Counted from the first letter of the stretch, positions 8,430 through 16,652 are shown. The stretch: DNA of 35,500 nt from Acidobacteriota bacterium (GCA_016213725.1 JACQZS010000263.1:1-35500), one strand, 5' to 3'. The notes: a model not told the origin generated them from the letters alone. Numbers and translations are program-made.

Positions 8430-8981
8430 TTGGTGGAGCGGCTGCAACTGGTCCCCGTCGGCCTTGCGTCCGGAGACGGCCTGCCCGAGCTCGAACTCAT
8501 CGATCGCCTCGCCACCGAGGCCGCGCGCGTCATGCACACCGACTGCGAGGTGGAAACGCACTCGCTTCCGGCCGACTTCGCCTTCGATGAGATCCGCCGC
8601 CAGGTCTGGTCCACGCCGCTGCTCGCCAAGCTCCAGGAGCGCCGCCGTCCGCCGGGCGCCATCCTGCTGGGGATTACGGAGCTCGACCTGTACGTGCCGG
8701 TGCTCACCTTCGTCTTCGGCGAAGCCCAGCTGCGCGGCCCTGCGGCCGTGGTCAGCGCCCATCGCCTGCGCGACGAATACTACGGCATGCCCGCCAACTC
8801 ACCCGCTCTGGTGGAGCGGCTCCTCAAGGAGACCCTCCACGAACTGGGTCACACGCAAGGCCTCAAGCACTGCACGGACTGGCGCTGCGTGATGAGTTCC
8901 GCGCACACGGTGGAGCGCATCGACATCCGCCAGGCGGGCTTCTGCACGGCCTGCGCCCGGTCCATTCCGGCCCGCTTCTAA
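8430..8981 (+). CDS. amzA: Archaemetzincin-family zinc metalloprotease
   Basis: The 183-residue protein shows the archaemetzincin signature HExxHxxGx3Cx4CxM: H137-E138-x2-H141-x2-G144-x3-C148-x4-C153-x-M155. It is followed by C172-x2-C175 for the second structural zinc. H137, H141 and H147 would bind catalytic zinc and E138 acts as base; M155 is the Met-turn residue. The length fits the family (about 170-190). The start is TTG at 8430, with GTG at 8433 as an alternative; GAGAGGTAGG just upstream serves either. It lies 8 bp after the response regulator, so it belongs to the redox operon, perhaps acting in maturation or turnover of a component. Natural substrates of bacterial archaemetzincins are unknown to me. 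Confidence 0.88.
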   Translation: MVERLQLVPVGLASGDGLPELELIDRLATEAARVMHTDCEVETHSLPADFAFDEIRRQVWSTPLLAKLQERRRPPGAILLGITELDLYVPVLTFVFGEAQLRGPAAVVSAHRLRDEYYGMPANSPALVERLLKETLHELGHTQGLKHCTDWRCVMSSAHTVERIDIRQAGFCTACARSIPARF

Positions 8982-8988
8982 AGCGGGC
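8970..8988. terminator. Hairpin overlapping the archaemetzincin stop codon
   Basis: GCCCGCTT (8970-8977) pairs perfectly with AAGCGGGC (8981-8988) around CTA. The TAA stop (8979-8981) is embedded. It separates the redox operon from the convergent gene ending at 9003 and resembles the hairpin at 823-841. No T-tract follows. Confidence 0.5.
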
Positions 8989-9002
8989 GCGGCGGGCGGC
9001 CG

Positions 9003-11144
9003 CTACTCTGCGGCCACGATCCGGACCATGGCGCATCCCCGCGCCAGGGGCACGGCCAGTTCCCATCCGCCGTTCCTTTTCGTCACGCGCACCGTCGAAG
9101 GCGAAGCCGCGCCCGGCAGCAGCGCCTCCGCGCGGAGCTGCCTGCCAGGCACGCCGCGCAGCAGCACCACCGCCCGCGTCTCCGCTCCACCCATCATCAC
9201 CGGGGCGACATAGCCGCCGCCGGGCACGGCGAACAGATTCGCGGCCGCCTGGCCCTGAACCACCTCGATGGCGTGCGGCGTGAGCACCCACACCCGCCCG
9301 CGCATGGCGTTCATCAACGGGCCATAGGCCAGGTACTGCGCATCCACCCACTCGCTGGGCATCAGCGAGTGGTCGTTGCCCGGGAACGGCGCCATCGGAA
9401 AGACGCCCATGTAGAGGAAGCGCTGGAAAAATCCATCGGGATCTTCGCGCACCTGTTTCTCCTCGCCCGTCCAGCCCAGCGCCGGGCGCTTCAGCGTCAG
9501 CAGGGCAGTGGTGTTCAGGGCGGCGGCGTTGTAGGTGAACTCGTCGAAGATGCCGTCGATGTCCTTGAGCAGGTCGAGGCGCTTGAGGTGGTTGTTGACG
9601 AACACGGTCTTGCCGGCGTTGTGGAACACGGGCAGCAGCTCCGCCATCAGTCCGCGCCACGACCAGTACAGCGAGCGCGTGGCCTTCTGGCCGAACCAGC
9701 TTGCGCCGTCGTCGCGGTTCTCGTTGTACATGCGCAGCCAGTCCATGCGGTCGATGCAGATGCCGGAAGACGCCGGCAGCTTCGCCACGTGCCGCCTCGC
9801 CTGGTCCAGCAGAAACTCCTTGTAGGCCGGTTCGCCGGCGTCGGTGACGATGCCGCCTTCCCACGTGTAGTACGGCCCGCCCGCGTGCAGGCGCCGGTCG
9901 AACTTCACCGTCTCCGGCTTCACCGCGTCGGGCACCGGCAGGATGGCGCCACGCAGCCGCCCGTAGAGAAAGTCGTCGCCGTTCTTCCATAGCTCATCCG
10001 GCGGCAGGCCTTGCGGCGCAGCGGGCGGGTTGCTGACGTGCGCGCCGAACTCGGTGACGTTGAAGTAGTTCAGAACGTGGAAGCCGCCGGCGCGCATCTT
10101 CTCCGAATACTCCGCCATCTGCCGGATCGACGTGTAGGTCTTTTGCTTCGTGGTGAAGCGCGGCCACTGTCCTTCGTCCACCGGCGGCAGAAACATCCCC
10201 ATGTAGGGGAAGTCGAAGCTCGCCTTCCAGTTCGTGCGGAAGGCCATGCGCTTCATCTTCCCGGCATCGAAGGGCGCCTCCGTGGCCGAGTAGGCGCTGG
10301 TTCCGGAAAGTTCGTGCGCGAAAGCGAGCTTCGGCTCGAACCACTGCGGATACCGCTCCGCCATCCAGCGCAGCCCGCCGCGCCAGTCCGCCTCGTGGAC
10401 GGCCAGGTCCAGGGCAAACCTCATCACCGCTCCGCCGCCCAGGCGGTGATAGTGCCGCGCGAAGTCGCTTTGCCCCTGCGCGGTCGTGTCGAGCGTGAGG
10501 TCGAACCACTCGCCCTCCGGCGACAGCACCACGCTGAGGCCGAAGTCCCTGGCCGGTTCGAAGTAGGAGGCGATGGGCATGGCCAGCAGATCTCCGGAGA
10601 AGGGGCAGAAGCCGATGCCGGGCTGGCCGTAGGTGAAGTAAGGCGCGCCGTACCACAGCCGGCGTGTTTCGGGCGGCCGCAGCCGCAGCGGGTCGCTCCA
10701 CTTCTTCAGCGGCTTGCCGTCGGGCGGGGCCACGGGATCCGACCAGGCGGTCCAGAACTTCGTGCCCGCCGCGGCCGGATAGCCGATGCGCGTATGGACG
10801 GGCGCGGTCCACGGGGCGCCATCGCCGCGGATCTCCACCTCCCAGCGGATGCTGTTCCTGCCGGCCGAGAAGCGCTCCGTCACGCGCGCCTGCCGCGCAG
10901 CGCCCTGGAACGTGCGTTCGAGCAAAACCACCCCGTTCTGTTCTGACACTCTCCCGGCCACGGCGATGAGCCCGTCGATGGCGGTCACCCCTGTCACCGC
11001 TCTGCGCGCGCCCCCGGCGGTGATCGACTCGATCCCGTTTCCTCCAATCACCGCGGAAATGCCCGGAGCCTTCACCGCGGTGGCGGCGCTCGCGGCCAGG
11101 CAGAGTGGCAAAGCGGCCAAGAACAGCTTCATGACGACACCCAT
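9003..11144 (-). CDS. Secreted glycoside-hydrolase-like protein, family not recognised
   Basis: The protein is 713 residues from the first ATG, or 709 if it starts at the second ATG (11132), where the signal peptide 'MKLFLAALPLCLAASAATA' begins. The N-terminal third looks like a beta-sandwich. The rest has features of a TIM-barrel hydrolase: 'GICIDRMDWLRMYNEN' with paired acids at a likely strand end, 'KTVFVNNHLKRLDLL', 'DGIFDEFTYN' and a C-terminal beta domain. Putative acids in 'CIDRMD' and 'FDEF' could be catalytic, but I cannot assign a CAZy family. It diverges from the isomerase gene (108 bp between starts), which suggests a role in releasing a sugar handled by that cluster. This is an inference. 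Confidence 0.6.
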   Translation of the reverse strand: MGVVMKLFLAALPLCLAASAATAVKAPGISAVIGGNGIESITAGGARRAVTGVTAIDGLIAVAGRVSEQNGVVLLERTFQGAARQARVTERFSAGRNSIRWEVEIRGDGAPWTAPVHTRIGYPAAAGTKFWTAWSDPVAPPDGKPLKKWSDPLRLRPPETRRLWYGAPYFTYGQPGIGFCPFSGDLLAMPIASYFEPARDFGLSVVLSPEGEWFDLTLDTTAQGQSDFARHYHRLGGGAVMRFALDLAVHEADWRGGLRWMAERYPQWFEPKLAFAHELSGTSAYSATEAPFDAGKMKRMAFRTNWKASFDFPYMGMFLPPVDEGQWPRFTTKQKTYTSIRQMAEYSEKMRAGGFHVLNYFNVTEFGAHVSNPPAAPQGLPPDELWKNGDDFLYGRLRGAILPVPDAVKPETVKFDRRLHAGGPYYTWEGGIVTDAGEPAYKEFLLDQARRHVAKLPASSGICIDRMDWLRMYNENRDDGASWFGQKATRSLYWSWRGLMAELLPVFHNAGKTVFVNNHLKRLDLLKDIDGIFDEFTYNAAALNTTALLTLKRPALGWTGEEKQVREDPDGFFQRFLYMGVFPMAPFPGNDHSLMPSEWVDAQYLAYGPLMNAMRGRVWVLTPHAIEVVQGQAAANLFAVPGGGYVAPVMMGGAETRAVVLLRGVPGRQLRAEALLPGAASPSTVRVTKRNGGWELAVPLARGCAMVRIVAAE

Positions 11145-11252
11145 TTCGTATCACATCGGCGGCGCGCCGCGGGCTCGCCGGCGGACCATGCGGAGCGCGT
11201 GTCTGTGCGCGCGGGGATTTCCACGGCAATGGCAGTGTGCTTGAATAGGAGC

Positions 11253-12854
11253 ATGGCAGAAACCGCTATCTTAATCGCTAACGGCGACCTCCGTTTGTCG
11301 GCCAATCAAATGTGTTGGGCGGCCCAGTCGGCCGTGGAAGAAAAAGTCGTGGCCGCGGTCCGCTCGTTCGGTTACCAGGTCGAGCGTGGCCACTCCTTCG
11401 ATGAGGCCAAGCAGCACGGCTTCATCGACAGCCAGAAGTACGGCATGGAGGTGTTCCGCAACATCCCGCCGACCGCTCCTTTGATTGTCGTGGAGGCCGT
11501 GTGGCAGTACTCCCACCACGTCCTGCACGGGCTGTTCACGCATCAGGGACCCATTCTGACCGTGGCCAATTGGAGCGGCCAGTGGCCCGGCCTGGTGGGC
11601 ATGCTGAACCTCAACGCCTCGATGACGAAGGCCGGCATTCCTTACTCCACGCTGTGGAGCGAAAACTTCGACGACGAGTTCTTCCTGGACGGCCTCAAGC
11701 GCTGGCTGGCCGGCGAGCGGCTGGTCCACGACACCAGCCACGCGAAGCCCCTCGGCTCGTTCAAGCTGCCCAAGGACGCCGAAGAGCTGGGTTCGGCCAT
11801 GGCGCGCGAACTGCGGCGGAACAAGTCCATCATGGGCATCTTCGACGAGGGCTGCATGGGCATGTACAACGCCATCATCCCCGACGAGCTGCTGCACCCG
11901 ACCGGCGTCTTCAAGGAACGCCTCTCGCAGAGCGCCCTGTACGCCGAAATGCTCACCGTCTCCGATGCGGAGGCGCAGCAGGTGCGCGGCTGGCTCGACG
12001 CCAAGGGCATGAAGTTCATCACCGGGCCCGATCCCGCTACCGATCTCACCGACGATCAGATTCTCGGCCAGTGCAAGATGTACATCGCCGCGCTGCGCAT
12101 CGCCGACGATTTCGGTTGCGACACCGTCGGCATCCAGTACCAGCAGGGGTTGAAGGATCTTGCGCCGGCCTCGGATCTGGTGGAAGGCCTGCTGAACAAC
12201 GTGGACCGGCCGCCGGTGAAATCCCGCGACGGCGCCCGCGTGCTGTATGAAGGTCAGGCGCTGCCGCACTTCAACGAAGTGGACGAGTGCGTCGGTCTCG
12301 ACGCCCTGGTCACCAATCGCATCTGGACGAAGTTGGGCTACGATCCCGAAACGACGCTGCACGACGTCCGGTACGGCGAAGACTACAAAGGCGAGTACGT
12401 CTGGGTCTACCTCATCTCCGGCTCCGTTCCGCCGCAGCACAACATCGGCGGCTATGCCGGCACGGTGAGCGAGCGCCAGCCGCCCATGTACTTCCGGCTG
12501 GGCGGCGGGACTATCAAAGGCGTCTCCAAGCCCGGCGAGATCGTCTGGAGCCGCGTGTTCGTGGATGCCGGCATCCTCAAGGCGGACATCGGGCGAGCCA
12601 AGATCGTCGAGCTGCCGAAGGAAGAGACCGACAAGCGCTGGAACGAGACCACCCCGCAGTGGCCCATCATGCACGCGGTGACCTACGGCGTTTCGCGCGA
12701 CCAGTTCATGGCCCGCCACAAGTCGAACCACATCAATGTGGCGTACGCTCCTTCGGCCGAGGATGCCAACAAGGCCCTGGCCGCCAAGGCTGCCATGTTC
12801 CGCGACATGGGGATCGACGTCTCCATCTGCGGCACCAGGCACGGCCTCGAATAG
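11253..12854 (+). CDS. L-fucose/L-arabinose isomerase-like protein
   Basis: The 533-residue protein has the layout of the FucI/AraI sugar-isomerase superfamily. It has an N-terminal Rossmann-like domain with 'PLIVVEAVWQYSHHVLHG' and 'ILTVANWSGQWPGLVGMLNL', a middle domain, and a C-terminal domain. The 'HFNEVDECVGLDALVTNRIW' region contains Glu/Asp that could be metal ligands; this residue assignment is inference. Such enzymes interconvert aldoses and ketoses with Mn2+. The frame is open from 11199, with possible starts at 11199, 11229 and 11253. I favour 11253 because folded sequence begins there and AGGAG is adjacent, although the spacing is short. It is followed by a hairpin terminator and then the aldolase and Gfo/Idh/MocA genes. 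Confidence 0.68.
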   Translation: MAETAILIANGDLRLSANQMCWAAQSAVEEKVVAAVRSFGYQVERGHSFDEAKQHGFIDSQKYGMEVFRNIPPTAPLIVVEAVWQYSHHVLHGLFTHQGPILTVANWSGQWPGLVGMLNLNASMTKAGIPYSTLWSENFDDEFFLDGLKRWLAGERLVHDTSHAKPLGSFKLPKDAEELGSAMARELRRNKSIMGIFDEGCMGMYNAIIPDELLHPTGVFKERLSQSALYAEMLTVSDAEAQQVRGWLDAKGMKFITGPDPATDLTDDQILGQCKMYIAALRIADDFGCDTVGIQYQQGLKDLAPASDLVEGLLNNVDRPPVKSRDGARVLYEGQALPHFNEVDECVGLDALVTNRIWTKLGYDPETTLHDVRYGEDYKGEYVWVYLISGSVPPQHNIGGYAGTVSERQPPMYFRLGGGTIKGVSKPGEIVWSRVFVDAGILKADIGRAKIVELPKEETDKRWNETTPQWPIMHAVTYGVSRDQFMARHKSNHINVAYAPSAEDANKALAAKAAMFRDMGIDVSICGTRHGLE

Positions 12855-12869
12855 TCCGCCGCAAAAGCA

Positions 12870-12892
12870 CGGGGCGGCGCACAGCCGCCCCG
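12870..12892 (+). terminator. Strong hairpin after the isomerase gene
   Basis: CGGGGCGGC (12870-12878) and GCCGCCCCG (12884-12892) form a perfect 9-bp stem with loop GCACA, 16 bases after the stop codon. It is followed by AATCTT rather than a clean T-run. In the 213-bp gap to the next gene I see nothing else definite except a TATACT (12975-12980) that could be a -10 element. Confidence 0.6.
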
Positions 12893-13067
12893 AATCTTCC
12901 CGGCATTCCCGCCTCTCTGAGCTGCTTCCCGCTTCGCCTGCCTTTTTTCTGAACGCACTGGCCAGGGCGTGGTGTATACTGGCGCGTTCCGGGCGCCCCG
13001 GAGTGGCGGTCCCGGCCGGGATCCTGCGCGGAGCGCAACGATCCGGAACCACGAGGAGCCGCCTTTC

Positions 13068-14171
13068 ATGATCCGACGCAGTTTTCTTGCCGCCACTGCC
13101 GGCTCCGGCCTTGCCGCCGGCGCCTCTCTTCTGGCCGCCGCCGCCCCTTCCGGCGGACCAATGACTCGCGAGACCTATCGCGGGCTGTTTGCCTATCCGC
13201 CCACTCCCTTCACGCCGGACCTCGCGCTGGACGAGGAGGCGATTCGCTCCAACTGCAGGAAGCTGGTCCGCATCGGCGTCGATGGGATCGTGATGGGCGG
13301 CACCACCGGCGAGTTCTACACGTTGAGCGAGAAGGAACATCTGCGCATCGCGGAGATCCTTCACGAGGAGACGCGCGGCACGGGCGTGGCGGGCGTGATT
13401 GGCGCCACGGGGTTGAATACGCCCGAGGTGATCCGCCGCGTGAGCGCGGCCATGGAAGTGGGGCTGCCGGCGGCGCTCACCATGCAGCCTTTCTACGCCA
13501 CGCTGACCAAGCGCGAGCTGCTGGCGTTCTGGCGGCAGGTGTCGGCGGCATGCCCGAAAATCGGCCTGATCGTCTATCACTTCGAAGGCGTCAAGCAGGT
13601 GTACACGCCGGAGATCTTCCGGCAACTGGCGCCGCTGCCGAACATGCTGGGCAGCAAGGAAGGACACTTCGATTTTAAGGCCTGGCGCACGTTGCAGACG
13701 GCCAGCCCGCTAGTGCACATGAGCGCAACCGACGCCGGCTGGCTGGTGGAACTGCACCGCGAGAAGGCGCCCGGCGTGGGCAGCGTGAACCTGACGTTGA
13801 TGCCGCATGTGATGCGGCGGACGCTCCAACTGTGTGGGGAAGGGAAATACGCGGAGGCGGAGCAGTCGTTTGCCCGCTTCAACGAGTTCTGCGTGAAGGT
13901 GCGCTCCGGCACGGGCCGGCCCTTCCTGTTCCCTCCTGAACTGGGTGATTGGGAGGAATACGGCGGAGCGGCTCGCGGCAAGGCGCTGGCGGAAGCGTTC
14001 GGATTTCTGAAAGTCGGGCCGCCGCGGCTGCCCGCGATTCCTGTGACAGCGGAGATGCAGAAACGGCTGCGCGGCTACATTGAGCGGACCTATCCGGATC
14101 TGATCCCGCCCGTGGACTTCGCAGAGAAGGTTCCGGCCGGCAGCAAAATGTGGCCGCGCCCCAAGTCGTAG
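13068..14171 (+). CDS. Tat-exported dihydrodipicolinate synthase / N-acetylneuraminate lyase family protein
   Basis: This 367-residue protein begins 'MIRRSFLAATAGSG', a twin-arginine signal (RRSFL) followed by a hydrophobic, Ala-rich stretch. The mature part is a DapA/NanA-type (beta/alpha)8 class I aldolase: 'GTTGEFYTLSEKEH' is the conserved GxxGE substrate-binding loop, 'LIVYHFEG' supplies the Tyr of the catalytic relay, and 'GSKEGHFDF' the Schiff-base Lys. True DapA is cytoplasmic and has 'YNxP' where this has 'YHFEG', so lysine biosynthesis is unlikely; cleavage or condensation of a sugar acid is more plausible. The start at 13068 is chosen over the upstream open frame because GAGGAG lies nine bases before it and the Tat signal begins there. 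Confidence 0.82.
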   Translation: MIRRSFLAATAGSGLAAGASLLAAAAPSGGPMTRETYRGLFAYPPTPFTPDLALDEEAIRSNCRKLVRIGVDGIVMGGTTGEFYTLSEKEHLRIAEILHEETRGTGVAGVIGATGLNTPEVIRRVSAAMEVGLPAALTMQPFYATLTKRELLAFWRQVSAACPKIGLIVYHFEGVKQVYTPEIFRQLAPLPNMLGSKEGHFDFKAWRTLQTASPLVHMSATDAGWLVELHREKAPGVGSVNLTLMPHVMRRTLQLCGEGKYAEAEQSFARFNEFCVKVRSGTGRPFLFPPELGDWEEYGGAARGKALAEAFGFLKVGPPRLPAIPVTAEMQKRLRGYIERTYPDLIPPVDFAEKVPAGSKMWPRPKS

Positions 14172-14254
14172 GATAGGAGTTTCGCCCGTGCGCCGGGCAC
14201 TCGCCAGCCCCCCCTTGATATGCTGGTGAATTCTCACTTCTTGGAGGTACCCCT

Positions 14255-15268
14255 GTGCGAGTTGGCATGATTGGAACGGGCGCGATCTCTCATAAGCACG
14301 CCCTGGCATACGCAAAGATCGGCTACCGGATCACGGTTTGCACCGACATCTTCCCCGCCGCCGGTGAAAAGTTTGCCGCCCAGTACGGCGCGCGCTTCGC
14401 GCCCACTTTTGAAGAGGTCTGCAAGGACCCCGAGGTGGATTTCGTCGACGTCTGCACGTTCCCGGATTTCCGGCTGCAGCCGATTGAGATTGCGGCCGCG
14501 CACGGCAAGTCGATCCAGGTGCAGAAGCCGATCTCGACCAACCTCGAAACCGCGCGGCAGATGATCGAAGTGGCGCGCAAGGCCGGCGTGGTGCTGGGCG
14601 TAGTCAGCCAGCATCGCTTCGACGATTCCACCATCTTCGTCAAGAAGGCCATCGCTCAGGGGCGCCTCGGACGCATTCTCCAGGCCGACGCTTATGTGAA
14701 GTGGTGGCGCAGCGCCGAATACTACTCGCGTCCCATCAAGGGCAGCTGGCAGGTGGAAGGCGGCGGGGCGCTCATCAACCAGGCCGTGCACCAGGTGGAC
14801 GTGCTGAACTATCTCACCGGCGGCATGCAGGAAGTGTTCGGCTACTGGCAGCTCGCCGCCCGCCACAAGATCGAGAGCGAAGACGTGATCTGCGCGCTGC
14901 TCAAGTACAAGGGCGGCGCCACCGGCGTGCTGCAGGCGTCCACGGCCTTCTGGCCCGGCTACTCGGAGCGCATCGAGATTCATGGGACGAAGGGCACCTG
15001 CATCTTCACCGGCGACAAGCTCACCACTTGGGACGTCGATGGCGATGCGGGCGAGCCTGCTCCGGTTGAGAAGGAAGTGATGAGCGGGTCCAGCGATCCC
15101 ATGGCCATTCCGCTCACGCCTTTCGAGCGCCAGTTTGAAGACTTCGGCAACGCCGTCAAGGCCAAGTCCACGCCGCTGGTCTCCGGAGAAGAGGGGCTCA
15201 AGGCGCTGGAAGTGGTGATGGGCATCTACGAGAGCTGCAAGAGCGGCCGGCCGGTGCGGCTCGCGTAA
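14255..15268 (+). CDS. Gfo/Idh/MocA-family NAD(P)-dependent oxidoreductase
   Basis: The 337-residue protein has an N-terminal Rossmann fold ('VGMIGTGAISHKHALAYAKIGYRI', split around the GxGxxxxxH loop). The family's 'VQKPIS' motif carries the catalytic Lys (normally EKP, here QKP). The C-terminal alpha/beta domain has 'GGALINQAVHQVDVLNYLTGG', whose conserved Asp-x-x-x/His elements line the active site. Such enzymes oxidise or reduce sugars, inositols or their acids. The start is GTG at 14255, fixed by TTGGAGGT six bases upstream. The exact substrate is not inferable. The preceding Tat-aldolase and the isomerase suggest a carbohydrate pathway. Confidence 0.88.
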   Translation: MRVGMIGTGAISHKHALAYAKIGYRITVCTDIFPAAGEKFAAQYGARFAPTFEEVCKDPEVDFVDVCTFPDFRLQPIEIAAAHGKSIQVQKPISTNLETARQMIEVARKAGVVLGVVSQHRFDDSTIFVKKAIAQGRLGRILQADAYVKWWRSAEYYSRPIKGSWQVEGGGALINQAVHQVDVLNYLTGGMQEVFGYWQLAARHKIESEDVICALLKYKGGATGVLQASTAFWPGYSERIEIHGTKGTCIFTGDKLTTWDVDGDAGEPAPVEKEVMSGSSDPMAIPLTPFERQFEDFGNAVKAKSTPLVSGEEGLKALEVVMGIYESCKSGRPVRLA

Positions 15269-15292
15269 GCGGGCCAGTCGGATGAAGCAACA

Positions 15293-16198
15293 ATGAGCTG
15301 GACCGAAGTCAGAGTCCCCGCCACCAGCGCCAATCTCGGGCCCGGCTTCGACGCGTTGGGCATGGCGCTCAGCATCTATCTGGAGTGCCGCTTCCGCCCG
15401 GCGGAGGCGCTCATCATCCGGCCGAGCGGGAGAGATGCGCAGATGATCTCTCCCGGCGCCGATAACCTCATCTGGCAGACCGCCCAGCAGGTGGCCGAGC
15501 ACAATGGCCGGCCGATGCCGATGATCGAGCTGGAAGTGAACAACGACATTCCCATCGGCAAGGGCCTCGGCTCTTCCGCAGCCGCGCTGGTGGCGGGTGT
15601 CGTCATCGCCGACGAGGCTCTCGGCCTGGGGTGGGACCGCCACAAGATCCTCGACGAGGCGGCGCGCATCGAAGGCCATCCGGACAACGTGGCGGCGGCC
15701 GCCCTGGGCTCCATCGTGGCCAGCGCCATCGACAGCGAAGGCATCACTCGCGCCGTGCGCATGCAACTGCCGGCGCGCTACGGCGTGGCCGTGATCGTGC
15801 CGGACTTCATCCTGCCCACTTCGGAAGCGCGCGCCGTGCTGCCGAAGACGTTCTCCCGCGCCGACGCCGTCTTCAACATCCAGCGCTCCGCGCTGCTCAT
15901 CGCGGCGATGCTGACGCAGACCACCGACGCCTTCCACGAGGCGTTGATGGACCGGCTGCATCAGCCCTACCGCGCGCCGCTGGTGCCCGGACTGAGCGAG
16001 ATGCTGGAGCTGCGCACCGAAGGCCTGTTGGGCTGCGCGCTCTCCGGCGCCGGTCCCAGCGTGCTGGTCTTCTACGAGCGCGGCCACGAAGAGGTCTGCA
16101 AGCTGATGCAGGAGATCTTCGCCCGTCACGGACATGCCAGCGAGGTGCTGTGGGCCCACATCCCGGACCACGGCTACGATTGTCTGCAAGGGCTCTAG
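15293..16198 (+). CDS. thrB: Homoserine kinase (GHMP kinase family)
   Basis: The 301-residue protein matches ThrB in length and motifs. The N-terminus is 'VRVPATSANLGPGFDALGMAL' (N-terminal GHMP signature, broken here after 20 residues by its last Leu). The ATP-binding GHMP loop is 'PIGKGLGSSAAALVAG'. A segment 'GHPDNVAAAALGSIV' follows, and the C-terminal motif 'GCALSGAGPSVLVF' is present. It phosphorylates homoserine to O-phosphohomoserine, the step before threonine synthase. No threonine synthase or homoserine dehydrogenase is adjacent. It is 24 bp after the oxidoreductase, but this is probably not a functional link. A small unrecognised gene follows after 6 bp and is likely co-transcribed. 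Confidence 0.93.
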   Translation: MSWTEVRVPATSANLGPGFDALGMALSIYLECRFRPAEALIIRPSGRDAQMISPGADNLIWQTAQQVAEHNGRPMPMIELEVNNDIPIGKGLGSSAAALVAGVVIADEALGLGWDRHKILDEAARIEGHPDNVAAAALGSIVASAIDSEGITRAVRMQLPARYGVAVIVPDFILPTSEARAVLPKTFSRADAVFNIQRSALLIAAMLTQTTDAFHEALMDRLHQPYRAPLVPGLSEMLELRTEGLLGCALSGAGPSVLVFYERGHEEVCKLMQEIFARHGHASEVLWAHIPDHGYDCLQGL

Positions 16199-16204
16199 CG
16201 CGTC

Positions 16205-16552
16205 ATGGCCGATTCTGTCCGGTTGCAGCCCAGCGAAGTGGCGCGCGCCCTGCTTCACCGCACGGAACCCAGCCGTGCCGCGGCGCCGTTCAATGCCGTG
16301 ACTTCCGTGAATCTGAACGGCCACCGGATCGCGGTGGGGACCCAGGAGACTTTCCCAGGAGGGTCGCTCAACACCTCAAGCCTGCTGTATGAGTTCGCCG
16401 GGAAAGGCGAGCTGGTTTCCTCGGCCATCGTGGATAACTCGCGGTTGAACTACTCCGAGATGGAGGCGCAGCACCTGATCGCGCCGGGGGCGATGGAGCG
16501 CGGCCGGGCGCATCTGGGCGATCTGATTTGGCTGAAGAGGTGGTCCCGGTGA
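16205..16552 (+). CDS. Small protein of unknown function downstream of thrB
   Basis: The predicted 115-residue soluble protein has no signal peptide or membrane segment and starts 6 bp after thrB, suggesting co-transcription. I recognise no family. A Gly/Thr-rich central stretch ('AVGTQETFPGGSLNTSSLLY') and an Arg/Glu-rich C-terminus are visible. Codon use is like its neighbours and the frame is clean to a TGA, so it is probably real. The reading frame and start are not independently supported. Confidence 0.5.
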   Translation: MADSVRLQPSEVARALLHRTEPSRAAAPFNAVTSVNLNGHRIAVGTQETFPGGSLNTSSLLYEFAGKGELVSSAIVDNSRLNYSEMEAQHLIAPGAMERGRAHLGDLIWLKRWSR

Positions 16553-16564
16553 AGTTAACGGTTG

Positions 16565-16584
16565 GCTATAACCTGCTATAACCT
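16565..16584 (+). repeat. Perfect 10-bp tandem repeat with two TATAAC boxes
   Basis: GCTATAACCT occurs twice back to back. It lies 69 bp upstream of the secreted-protein gene at 16653. Each copy contains a TATAAC, which could be a -10 element or a protein-binding site on one helical face (10-bp spacing). Confidence 0.5.
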
Positions 16585-16652
16585 TCGCTGCGCGAGAATG
16601 CGTATTCCTGCGCTAGGGGGATCCGCTGAGGTGTGCCAAGCTGTGGCTACCT

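Noticed and set aside
11271..13667. 798-aa minus-strand open frame opposite the isomerase and aldolase genes
   Set aside because: It crosses two real genes and their intergenic terminator, and the translation is Arg/His/Asp-rich low-complexity sequence.
14234..16324. 696-aa minus-strand open frame opposite the oxidoreductase and thrB
   Set aside because: Both plus-strand genes carry clear family motifs; the antisense frame has none.
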